Notes under the pieces: generated by a model | What the model saw: only the letters and a program-made list of their open reading frames with translations | What the model was told of the DNA's origin: nothing | Databases searched by the model: none | Source: Nitrospira_D sp019636945 | Lineage (GTDB): Bacteria; Nitrospirota; Nitrospiria; Nitrospirales; Nitrospiraceae | Direction: 5' to 3' | NCBI RefSeq assembly: GCF_047338595.1 | Contig: NZ_JBLFBO010000001.1 | Coordinates: 377,666-441,665, forward strand | DNA: 64,000 nt | Position numbers and translations under genes: made by a program | Shown here: piece by piece, positions 1 through 7,221 of the stretch | Layout: each line of letters starts with the position of its first letter | How positions within the stretch are numbered: position 1 is the stretch's first letter

Positions 1-1344
1 TTGAATCGGGGGGTGACTGATATCATCCCCAAAGATGCATTGGGACGTTTGATTCCTGCGGTACGGCGGATCTTGAAAGAGCAACAAGAGCGGGACGCAC
101 GACGAGAAGCGGAGGAAACCCTCCGCGAGCATCAAGTGCAACTGCGCCACATTCAGAAGTTGGAAGCCGTCGGTCGTCTTGCCGGGGGACTGGCCCACGA
201 TTTTAACAATCTGCTGACTGTGATTCTTGGGCATAGCCAGGCGGTGCTCAACGAGCTTGATGTGGCTCACCCATTGAGAATGCAAATCCAAGAAATGCAA
301 CATGCTGGCGAGCGAGCGAGGGTGCTCATTCGTCAATTGCTCATGTTCAGTCGAAATCGACCGTCAGAGGCAAAGGTCATCAGCCTCAACACCCTCCTGG
401 ATGATTTTGAATCCATGCTTCGTCGAGTAATCGGTGAGGATATCCAATTGACTCTGAGATTGTGTCAGGATGATCTTCGTATCAAAATGGATTCCGCGTT
501 GGTCGAGCAGATCGTGATGAATCTTGCCGTAAACGCGAGAGATGCCATGCCGAATGGAGGCAGGCTGACACTCGAATTACAGTCGACACACCTTGGCCGA
601 TCTCCACGGTATCACCTGATGGACTTGTCGTCCGGTGAGTATGTGAAACTGTCCGTGTCCGATACGGGTTGTGGGATGTCCCCTGAGGTGCAAGCGCAGA
701 TGTTCCAGCCGTTCTTTACGACGAAGGATGAGGAGAAGGGAACAGGATTGGGACTCTCAACCGTTTTTGATATCGTGACTCAGGGTAGCGGTGGATTGGA
801 CGTGACCACGACGATTGGTGAAGGGACATGCTTCGACGTGTACTTTCCCCGTATTATGACAGAGATTGACGCCTCAACCGACGCGATTAGGGGTACGACG
901 CCGCTGAGAGGGCATGAAACCATTCTCTTGGTTGAGGATGATGACGCAGTGCGACTACTGATTCGGGACGAACTGCGCAAACTGGGATATCGAATCGTTG
1001 AGGCAAGAAATGGTATCGAAGCGTGCCTGGTCGCCACCCCGTATATGGGGAAGCTCCAACTGCTGCTGACGGACCTTGTGATGCCAGGCATGAGCGGGAC
1101 GGAACTGGTCCGACATCTTCGTGTCATCAAACCGGAATTGAACGTTCTCTTTATTTCAGGATATGAGGACGATCTGGGAGTCGCGGCTGGCGGTACAGCC
1201 ATGGCCTATCTACAGAAGCCGTTCACAACTGAGGCGTTGGCTGGGGCGATTCGGCAACTCCTTGACCGAACACCGAGGGCGCAGATACGCGCAGGATGCG
1301 GCGCCGGGGGATCGGAACAACCCCAGACGTTCAGTCCATCATGA
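1..1344 (+). CDS. Hybrid sensor histidine kinase, 5' truncated by window edge
   Basis: The gene enters from outside the window. The TTG at base 1 is unlikely to be the start, because the first ~30 residues (GVTDIIPKDALGRLIPAV) read like the last helix of a receiver domain. Then come a coiled-coil linker, a HisKA H-box (GGLAHDFNN, phosphoacceptor His66), an HATPase domain with N box (NLAVNARDAM), G1 (DTGCGM) and G2 (GTGLGLS), and a C-terminal receiver with acidic pair EDD and phospho-Asp358 in LLTDLVMPGMSG. The order REC-HisKA-HATPase-REC suggests a cytoplasmic phosphorelay hub without its own membrane sensor. The input signal is unknown. No membrane segment is seen in the visible part. The next gene starts 51 bases downstream on the same strand. 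Confidence 0.9.
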   Translation: MNRGVTDIIPKDALGRLIPAVRRILKEQQERDARREAEETLREHQVQLRHIQKLEAVGRLAGGLAHDFNNLLTVILGHSQAVLNELDVAHPLRMQIQEMQHAGERARVLIRQLLMFSRNRPSEAKVISLNTLLDDFESMLRRVIGEDIQLTLRLCQDDLRIKMDSALVEQIVMNLAVNARDAMPNGGRLTLELQSTHLGRSPRYHLMDLSSGEYVKLSVSDTGCGMSPEVQAQMFQPFFTTKDEEKGTGLGLSTVFDIVTQGSGGLDVTTTIGEGTCFDVYFPRIMTEIDASTDAIRGTTPLRGHETILLVEDDDAVRLLIRDELRKLGYRIVEARNGIEACLVATPYMGKLQLLLTDLVMPGMSGTELVRHLRVIKPELNVLFISGYEDDLGVAAGGTAMAYLQKPFTTEALAGAIRQLLDRTPRAQIRAGCGAGGSEQPQTFSPS

Positions 1345-1395
1345 TGCATAAGTGGTACACCCGCTTCTGGTCACGGTCGCTGATGTGGTGGGCTC

Positions 1396-2247
1396 ATGAA
1401 CCGCAGCTGTCAGTGGCGATATAGTATCGTGCAATGGGTCGGACTCGCCGTTTCGGTCGTGCTGCTCCTGCCTGGCTTCTGTTTTGCCCAGCATATTTCC
1501 TGGGAACGCCTTTCCGATGGTCTCATGGTGTCCGTCTGGAAACCGATGGACTCCTGTCCCACCTTGCCAACCATGTTGGTCGTGGACCTCGATCCCGAGC
1601 GCACGAGGTTCTCCGTTCACCATTATGCTCAGGATGGGTTCACGCAGCCGCCAAAAATCTGGGAGTGGCAACAGCGAACGGGCCATCAGCTCGTGTTTAA
1701 TGCAGGGTTATTTCGTGATGACTTCGCGTACCTTGGTCTGCTGTACCAAGGTGGTCGTTCAGTGGGAAGCCGACGCCACAATGTATGGCAAGGGTTGTTT
1801 GTGGCAGAGCCGGCTGTTCCTGGCCTAAAGAAGGCGCGGGTATTCGATTTGGCCTCTGACCGGTTCGATGAAGCTCAGCCCGTCTATGCAGAAGCGGCAC
1901 AGGCCCTGATGTTGCTCGACCAATCTGGTAAGATCCGTGTCCGCGATTCAGGAAAGCATGCCTACCAAACGATTGTGGCTGAGACCGATAAGGGGCATAT
2001 TTTGATCTTTAAGAGTCTTGGCGTGGTGCCGCTCTACGACATTGGCCGCTGCTTCAAGGAGACGCTCCCCACTGTGCGTCGGGCCATGGCGATGGATGGA
2101 GGGTCCTCCTCTGATCTGCGCATCGTGGAATCGCTGTGGGAAAGAGATCTGCATAGTCAGGAAGGAGATTCATGGAAGAGTCTGTTCAGCGGCAGCACGA
2201 ATTTTCATATCCCGCTGCCGACCGTGATTGGGGTGAGTCCCAGATGA
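1396..2247 (+). CDS. Exported phosphodiester glycosidase-domain protein (NAGPA/DUF2233-like)
   Basis: 283 residues. An N-terminal hydrophobic segment (about 12-31) ending FCFAQ looks like a cleavable signal peptide, so the product is likely periplasmic. The body follows the NAGPA/DUF2233 fold family: an early strand with SVWKP, FNAGLF near residue 100, and the diagnostic late motif AMAMDGGSSSDL (about 232-243), equivalent to the LDGGGSS motif of N-acetylglucosamine-1-phosphodiester alpha-N-acetylglucosaminidases. Bacterial relatives are thought to cleave sugar phosphodiesters, but the substrate here cannot be told. The stop overlaps the start of the following small lipoprotein gene (ATGA), so the two are probably translationally coupled. 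Confidence 0.8.
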   Translation: MNRSCQWRYSIVQWVGLAVSVVLLLPGFCFAQHISWERLSDGLMVSVWKPMDSCPTLPTMLVVDLDPERTRFSVHHYAQDGFTQPPKIWEWQQRTGHQLVFNAGLFRDDFAYLGLLYQGGRSVGSRRHNVWQGLFVAEPAVPGLKKARVFDLASDRFDEAQPVYAEAAQALMLLDQSGKIRVRDSGKHAYQTIVAETDKGHILIFKSLGVVPLYDIGRCFKETLPTVRRAMAMDGGSSSDLRIVESLWERDLHSQEGDSWKSLFSGSTNFHIPLPTVIGVSPR

Positions 2248-2561
2248 TCAACTCTTGGTTAATCGCCGTTGGCACGATGGTTGCTCTCCTACTGGGAGGC
2301 TGTGCCGATGGAGCCAAGATTGTGCAGGAACATGACATGGGTGGGGTCGTCATCTATCCGTTCAAGGAAGGGCAGGGACCCATGCTCTCGGCGTTCCGAA
2401 AAGAGGGGTTAGACCTCATGAACGAGAAATGTAAAGGCAGGTCGTACTCCATCGTGCGCGAAGGGGAAGCAAAAGGCCGAACCAGGGTGGTGAGCCCCCT
2501 GGATGGAGCCCAAGAACTGGTCGAAGAGCATCGCTGGGGTATTCAGTTTGAGTGCAAATGA
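2244..2561 (+). CDS. Small putative lipoprotein of unknown function
   Basis: I chose the ATG that overlaps the previous stop codon (ATGA). It gives a 105-residue protein that begins with a textbook lipoprotein signal: MINSWLIAV, a hydrophobic run, then LLGGC with the lipidated Cys at about residue 20. A longer in-frame start inside the upstream gene would bury the signal and is less likely. The mature part is short, polar and contains a second Cys pair (CKG and the terminal FECK). I do not recognise a family. Coupling to the phosphodiester-glycosidase-like gene suggests a shared envelope role. Confidence 0.75.
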   Translation: MINSWLIAVGTMVALLLGGCADGAKIVQEHDMGGVVIYPFKEGQGPMLSAFRKEGLDLMNEKCKGRSYSIVREGEAKGRTRVVSPLDGAQELVEEHRWGIQFECK

Positions 2562-2588
2562 ACCGGTGACATCGCACGTTGGCTGAGT

Positions 2589-3167
2589 TTAAGAGGGTTT
2601 CCTCGTTACGTCCATCAGATCCTGAATGGTTAAGAGACTCCTCAGGTGAATCCTTTCCTTCTCAATACGGGCTTTCCCGTCCTGCTCTTGGCGATCGACT
2701 ATTACCAAAGCGTGATCCACTTGAAGTCCCGCATCCCGTGCCGCCCCTACCGCTTTCAGTAGTGACCCGCCACTGGTGAGGACATCATCCACGATTACGA
2801 CTCGGTCGCCAGGGCGAATGCTTCCCTCGATCAACTTTCCTAACCCATGATCTTTAGCTTGTTTGCGGACGACGAACGTCCTCCATAGTTTAGGTCGGGA
2901 AGCTGCACAGGCGAAATCAGAAATGGTCACGGCGATGGGGATCGCTCCGATCTCAAGACCACCTAAACAGTCGAACTCGACTCCGACGAGGGCGTCATAG
3001 GCCAGTTGGGCAACCAGTCGACGAGCTTCCGGATGGGCCATGAGAGCCCGACAATCGACGTAGAACGGGCTGATTTCACCTGAGGCCAGCTTGAACCCAT
3101 TGGTATGATCCCACTTAAAGGATCCGGTATCGTGGAAGGCTTTGGCCAGTTGTTCTCGAAGAGTCAC
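2589..3167 (-). CDS. pyrE: Orotate phosphoribosyltransferase
   Basis: 192 residues, the usual length. PyrE transfers ribose-5-phosphate from PRPP to orotate to make OMP, step five of de novo UMP synthesis, in the cytosol. Visible hallmarks are the FKLASGEISPFYVDCR segment (about 25-40), the flexible-loop motif VRKQAKDHG (about 100-108), and the PRPP-binding motif VVIVDDVLTSGGS (123-135). It converges with the upstream plus-strand lipoprotein gene with only 27 bases between stops. No other pyr gene lies nearby. Confidence 0.95.
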   Translation of the reverse strand: MTLREQLAKAFHDTGSFKWDHTNGFKLASGEISPFYVDCRALMAHPEARRLVAQLAYDALVGVEFDCLGGLEIGAIPIAVTISDFACAASRPKLWRTFVVRKQAKDHGLGKLIEGSIRPGDRVVIVDDVLTSGGSLLKAVGAARDAGLQVDHALVIVDRQEQDGKARIEKERIHLRSLLTIQDLMDVTRKPS

Positions 3168-3329
3168 GAGAAGGTCTCCCCATAAAAAATGTGATCGACG
3201 GCGGCATTCTACACTGACTGGCCAACCGCATATAGACCTTTTATGTCGTCCATGGAACGGGGGAGAATCGTTGTGGCTGGTTGGCTAAGATCTTCACGAT
3301 GAGCGTCACAGGTTTTCTGTCCATCAAGA

Positions 3330-3938
3330 TCAAGAGACAGGGGATGCGAGCGGGCCGCGAACGCACCAGACGGGGTAGGTATAGATCTGAAGAAAGCTGA
3401 GCACGTTCCCGAGGAAGGCATCAACGTATTTGGCGTAGGATGGCTGGTTCGCCTCGGAAACGACCGTCCAATACGATGTTGGCTGGATGTTCAGAAACGG
3501 ATGGCCTGGTGGAATATTGGGGATCGGAGAGTCCACAGCAGGTCCCACCAAGCTGCGCATTTCGGCTGGTGCCGGCAACCGCCACCCTCTTTGGCCGCCG
3601 GTGACTCTTTTGGCACAGGTGAGGCGGGCTTCGTTCCAGGTGACGCTCGTGGCTTGTGGTGCGATCTCCCATATGAGACTGGTATCTTTGTCCAACACCG
3701 CTTCGTCACGGAATTCCGACAAGATCAGGAAGCGTTCCGCTGAGGGATGTGCTTCCTGCCAGTTCTTGATGATATCCGCAATCAGCGCGTCTTTTTGGCT
3801 GGTTGGCCCAGTCAGGAACTGGAATCCAGCAATGCCAAGTCCGACGATGAGGATCACCAGTAAGAATCTCGCCGCAGCCTTTGGTAGCTTCACATTCGTC
3901 TGAGGAGAAGGAGGATCTCGCAGGGCCATGGGGCACAT
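3330..3938 (-). CDS. DUF1566-domain membrane-anchored protein
   Basis: 202 residues with one N-terminal transmembrane segment (about 24-41) and an outside C-terminal domain. That domain carries the DUF1566 (Lcl C-terminal domain) pattern: WNEARLTCAKR, then GWRLPAPAEMRSLV, then FLNIQPTSYWT, and a terminal WCVRG. DUF1566 domains are found in exported bacterial proteins of mostly unknown function. The start is uncertain: ATG at 3938 or at 3929 (MALRDPP) are both possible and neither has a convincing ribosome-binding site. Confidence 0.75.
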   Translation of the reverse strand: MCPMALRDPPSPQTNVKLPKAAARFLLVILIVGLGIAGFQFLTGPTSQKDALIADIIKNWQEAHPSAERFLILSEFRDEAVLDKDTSLIWEIAPQATSVTWNEARLTCAKRVTGGQRGWRLPAPAEMRSLVGPAVDSPIPNIPPGHPFLNIQPTSYWTVVSEANQPSYAKYVDAFLGNVLSFLQIYTYPVWCVRGPLASPVS

Positions 3939-4194
3939 GTTACGGTATGCCGTTGTACAGGATCAACGATGACGGTTTGTATGCTGATCGCGCATCCATG
4001 TCTGGCTGAACTTTTTGAGGTTACAGGAAAAAAGAAATGAAATCCGATTAGCGAACAAGGAAGTCCGAACTGGTAAGGAGGGACTGCTATTGACAGGGCG
4101 TGAGATTCGCTGTGTCTCAAGTCGAAAGGGGAGATGGCGACTAACTGATTGATAGTAATGATACAATTAGACGTCTGCGATGCCGGTGACAGTA

Positions 4195-4224
4195 TTGAAA
4201 TGATATCTTCTATGAGTGTAAAAT
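4195..4224 (+). promoter_or_regulatory. Sigma-70-like promoter candidate for amoC
   Basis: TTGAAA and TAAAAT hexamers are separated by 18 bases within an AT-rich patch. This would give a leader of roughly 100 nucleotides before amoC. The rest of the 390-base space upstream of amoC shows no gene. A second TTGACA at 4090 lacks a good -10 partner. This is a pattern match only. Confidence 0.35.
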
Positions 4225-4331
4225 CTGACTCTAGAAGAGGAGCGTAAGGGAGAGGTGTTACTACCTATACGACGTGGTAGCGGTTCGTAATGGTCGGGTG
4301 AGAATTTATTTTGCGGAAGGAGGAACATATT

Positions 4332-5144
4332 ATGGCAGCATCAAGTGAGCGGGGCTATGACGTCTCGCAGTGGTACGATTCGAAGCCGGTGAAGATCGGC
4401 TGGTTTGCGATGTTGGCGATCGGGGTGTTTTGGGTGGTGTATCAGCGGACCTTCGGGTATTCGCACGGGTTGGATTCGATGACCCCGGAGTTTGAGTCGG
4501 TGTGGATGGGGCTGTGGCGGTTTAACATTGTGGCCAACGCCATCTTCTTTGCCGTCTCGATCGGGTGGATCTGGGTGACGCGGGATCGGAACCTGGCGAA
4601 CCTGGACCCGAAGCTGGAGCTGAAGCGGTACTTTTACTGGATGGGGTGGTTGGTGTGCTACATCTGGGGCGTGTACTACGCGGGGAGCTACACGTTGGAG
4701 CAGGATGCGGCGTGGCACCAAGTGATCATCCGGGACACGAGCTTTACGGCGAGCCACATTGTGGCGTTCTACGGGACGTTCCCGCTGTACATTACGTGCG
4801 GCGTGTCGAGCTACCTGTATGCGCAGACGCGGTTGCCGCTGTATAGCCAGGCGACGTCGTTCCCGTTGGTGGCGGCGGTGGTGGGGCCGATGTTCATTCT
4901 GCCGAACGTGGGGCTCAACGAGTGGGGCCATGCGTTCTGGTTTGTGGATGAGCTGTTTGCGGCGCCGTTGCACTGGGGCTTTGTGACGTTGGGCTGGTGT
5001 GGATTGTTCGGGGCGGCAGGTGGCGTCGCGGCGCAGATCGTGAGCCGGATGTCGAATCTGGCGGACGTGATCTGGAACAACGCGCCGAAGAGCATCCTGG
5101 ATCCGTTCCCGGCCCAGGTGCAGGGCGCCAAGAGCGTGTACTAA
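4332..5144 (+). CDS. amoC: Ammonia monooxygenase subunit C, stand-alone copy
   Basis: 270 residues. AmoC is the multi-spanning membrane subunit of the copper enzyme that oxidises ammonia to hydroxylamine. The protein shows the typical order: MAASSERGYDVSQWYDSKP, several membrane helices, the segment IIRDTSFTASHIVAFY (Asp135, His142) that carries conserved Asp/His metal ligands in PmoC/AmoC, and the conserved NVGLNEWGHAFWF. The ATG at 4332 was chosen because GGAAGGAGG lies just upstream; a TTG 21 bases earlier is unlikely. amoA and amoB are absent from the flanks, so this is an orphan amoC, as seen in ammonia oxidisers. Codon use is strikingly G-ending (ACG, GCG, GTG, CCG, GGG), unlike its neighbours. 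Its own promoter-like site and terminator suggest an independent transcript. Confidence 0.96.
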   Translation: MAASSERGYDVSQWYDSKPVKIGWFAMLAIGVFWVVYQRTFGYSHGLDSMTPEFESVWMGLWRFNIVANAIFFAVSIGWIWVTRDRNLANLDPKLELKRYFYWMGWLVCYIWGVYYAGSYTLEQDAAWHQVIIRDTSFTASHIVAFYGTFPLYITCGVSSYLYAQTRLPLYSQATSFPLVAAVVGPMFILPNVGLNEWGHAFWFVDELFAAPLHWGFVTLGWCGLFGAAGGVAAQIVSRMSNLADVIWNNAPKSILDPFPAQVQGAKSVY

Positions 5145-5170
5145 GTAGGTCGAGTAGCAGTGAGATCGAG

Positions 5171-5213
5171 CGGCCCGGAACTCCCCAAGGGGTTCCGGGC
5201 CGTGTCGTTTCTT
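5171..5213 (+). terminator. Strong hairpin terminator after amoC
   Basis: An 11-bp perfect stem (CGGCCCGGAAC / GTTCCGGGCCG), extendable to 14 pairs with one G-U, has a CCAA loop and is followed by TGTCGTTTCTT. It lies 26 bases after the amoC stop and should end a monocistronic amoC transcript. Confidence 0.8.
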
Positions 5214-5341
5214 GGTACGAGGAGGCTAAGGTATGACGTCGCATGCTTCTGTTAGAGGGGTGGGTATTTCTACGGGAGTTGGAGACTATATGGTTGGTTG
5301 TGGGGCGCGGAATAGATTTGTGTCGAGAGAGGAGAGGGCTG

Positions 5342-5725
5342 ATGTCTATTGATCGAATTTGTCCGAGCTGTAGTGCTGAGAAGGTTCAACGAGTCGGTGA
5401 CATTATCCGAACCGCTACGTCGAATAAGGCCATCAATGATATCCCCAAAGCATACTACCCTCCGAGAGCCCCTTGGGCCTATCTCCAGGGGTTTCTGCTT
5501 GGGATTCCAGCAAATGCCGCCGTCATGCTCAGCATGGGTCCCGCACAAGGATCAGAATCGCAGATGGCTGTAGCGGAACTTGCCTCATCGCTTGCTTTTT
5601 TAGGCGTCTGGGTGGGTTACGGGCGATTGAAGACGAAGAATTATAGTAAGAAGCTCGATGATTGGAAGGAAACAGTCGCCTCTAAATTTCTTTGTCATAA
5701 ATGTAGTCATGCGTTTGAGGGATAG
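5342..5725 (+). CDS. Small zinc-ribbon-like membrane protein, unknown function
   Basis: 127 residues from an ATG preceded by GAGAGGAGAGG. A longer start at 5243 has no comparable ribosome-binding site. Two CxxC knuckles, one at each end (Cys7/Cys10 and Cys118/Cys121), could together form a zinc ribbon. Between them lie two hydrophobic segments (about 47-66 and 75-94), so both knuckles should sit on the same side of the membrane. I do not recognise the family. It follows the amoC terminator by about 130 bases, so it is probably transcribed separately. Confidence 0.7.
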   Translation: MSIDRICPSCSAEKVQRVGDIIRTATSNKAINDIPKAYYPPRAPWAYLQGFLLGIPANAAVMLSMGPAQGSESQMAVAELASSLAFLGVWVGYGRLKTKNYSKKLDDWKETVASKFLCHKCSHAFEG

Positions 5726-6122
5726 GCTTCTTTTCGACTGTGTTGCCGAAGGCGACCTGTTTCTCCGACCAGATTACGCCCCCTACAATGAGGCTCACTT
5801 GTAAAGAGCTGCAAGGTGCTCTGAATCCCGATATTGTGTCAGTCCAGGCGATCTCACAGTGTCTTGAGGAAGAGGTTGTTGGGTAGGTTCTGGTTTTCCG
5901 ATTCCAATGAAAGGTGAATGGAACCAGCAGAATCAATCAGGCATACCTGGGAGTCAGAGGTTATTATCGGGAGCAAGTGGTGTTCCCAGTGTCGACGCTG
6001 GCCAGTGTTGTGATCCCGTTTTCCGGATGAATTCCGGCCCGCGCCGCATAATGCGATCAAGGAGCAGATTCGGAACGGTCTGGGCCGGAGATTCTTTTTG
6101 CGTTTCGATCAGCGCGAGCCGT
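5726..6122. other. Intergenic stretch, no gene supported
   Basis: Lies between two convergent genes. Short open frames are present on both strands, including a 32-codon plus-strand frame from 5787, but none has a convincing start and family. The stretch may hold gene remnants. No RNA gene or hairpin with a T-tract was recognised. Confidence 0.5.
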
Positions 6123-6434
6123 TTACCAGCGATCGCGCTTTCCACCACGACCACCGCCGCCACCGAAACCACCACCACCAGAACGCTCCATTGGCTTCGC
6201 TTCATTGACGGTTAACGTGCGGCCACCCATGTCTGAGCCATGGAGCGCCGTGATCGCGGCTTGCGCCTCAGCGTCTGAGGACATCTCCACGAAGCCAAAT
6301 CCACGCGACTGTCCCGTGAACTTATCCGCAATGATCTTTGCAGAGGCCACCGTGCCATGCGCCCCAAATGTTTCAGTCAATTGCTGCTCGGTCACCGAAT
6401 ACGGCAACCCACCGACGTAAAGCTTTGAACCCAT
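6123..6434 (-). CDS. Glycine-rich RNA-binding protein with one RRM
   Basis: 103 residues. A single RNA recognition motif fills most of the protein: RNP2 is LYVGGL (5-10) and RNP1 is RGFGFVEM (44-51), with the aromatic residues needed for RNA stacking. A short Gly-rich tail (GGGGFGGGGGRGGKRDRW) follows. Such small RRM proteins occur in cyanobacteria and Nitrospira and are often cold- or stress-responsive RNA chaperones. That role is inferred from the family. The ATG at 6434 is preceded on its strand by AGGAGG, which rules out the longer start 72 bases upstream. Confidence 0.92.
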   Translation of the reverse strand: MGSKLYVGGLPYSVTEQQLTETFGAHGTVASAKIIADKFTGQSRGFGFVEMSSDAEAQAAITALHGSDMGGRTLTVNEAKPMERSGGGGFGGGGGRGGKRDRW

Positions 6435-7221
6435 CGTGGGGTCCTCCTGTAATGATGACATTGTCCATGACGCGAGAGGACTTCGCAAAAGGAAGGCGCG
6501 ACCCAAGGCTGGTACTGCGTAACGGGGCTCAGGTTAGACTTCCGATCACAATCTCGGCAGGCACAACATCGGTAATAGGCCGTCTTGCGCTCGTTTCATG
6601 CGTGGCCTGACGCGATGAAACAGGTATAGTGTATCAAGATACGACAGCAATAGATAGTGTTCCTTGCTGCTCAGGCGTTCAGTCATTTGTTTTGTGGACA
6701 GCAGATCACTCAGCTTGACAGTAAATTTGGAGTGGAAGCTGCCCCTGAAGGAGTTTCCAGAGGTTTGGCTTGCATCGGCTGAAAAGGCTGGTGTCCCAAG
6801 CTAGCACGGATTGGAACCGTATGTGTGCATGGTTGAAACAACTGGAATCGCTTCAGCAATTAGTTGGTAGTACCCCTGAATCGAACAAATTCGGCCTAGA
6901 AACAAGGCATTCTGAGTGTCAGGGGGCTATGCTCGTGTAATCCCTTTAGTGATTAGAATCCTTCGGGTGAGTAAAGAGACAGCTTCTTATGGATGACTCG
7001 AATAGAGTTAAATAGAATGCCATTCTGGAAAGGCAGGCTCGAGACTGGTGGACGGCAATGCGGCTCACCGAACATAGCGAGCCCAAAGCTCGGGCGGTTC
7101 TGTCGAGAGACGCAGGAGACAGGGGAATTTCAGCATAATGGCCTCCGTACTTTCTAACACTCCGTCTAGAGGGTATGATCCTATCCTGTGTGATTTCTGT
7201 GAGATTTGTGTGCTTTAGTTT
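6435..7221. other. Long intergenic stretch at the left edge of the tRNA-Glu element
   Basis: About 790 bases with no supportable coding gene on either strand. The open frames are short and lack starts or recognisable sequence. At 6788-6798 the stretch contains TGGTGTCCCAA, close to the end of the tRNA-Glu gene at 11633 and followed by a T-arm-like ACGGATTGGAACCGT (see findings). The left boundary of the accessory element probably lies here. Confidence 0.5.

Noticed and set aside
780..1202. A 140-codon frame antisense to the histidine kinase
   Set aside because: Ser/Arg-rich shadow of a clear HATPase-receiver coding region.
4341..4973. A 210-codon open frame on the strand opposite amoC
   Set aside because: It is very rich in Arg, His and Pro and arises from the strong G-ending codon bias of amoC. 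It has no family features.
5978..5992. TGGTGTTCCC as a possible copy of the tRNA-Glu end
   Set aside because: Fewer matching bases than the site at 6788 and no T-arm-like sequence after it.
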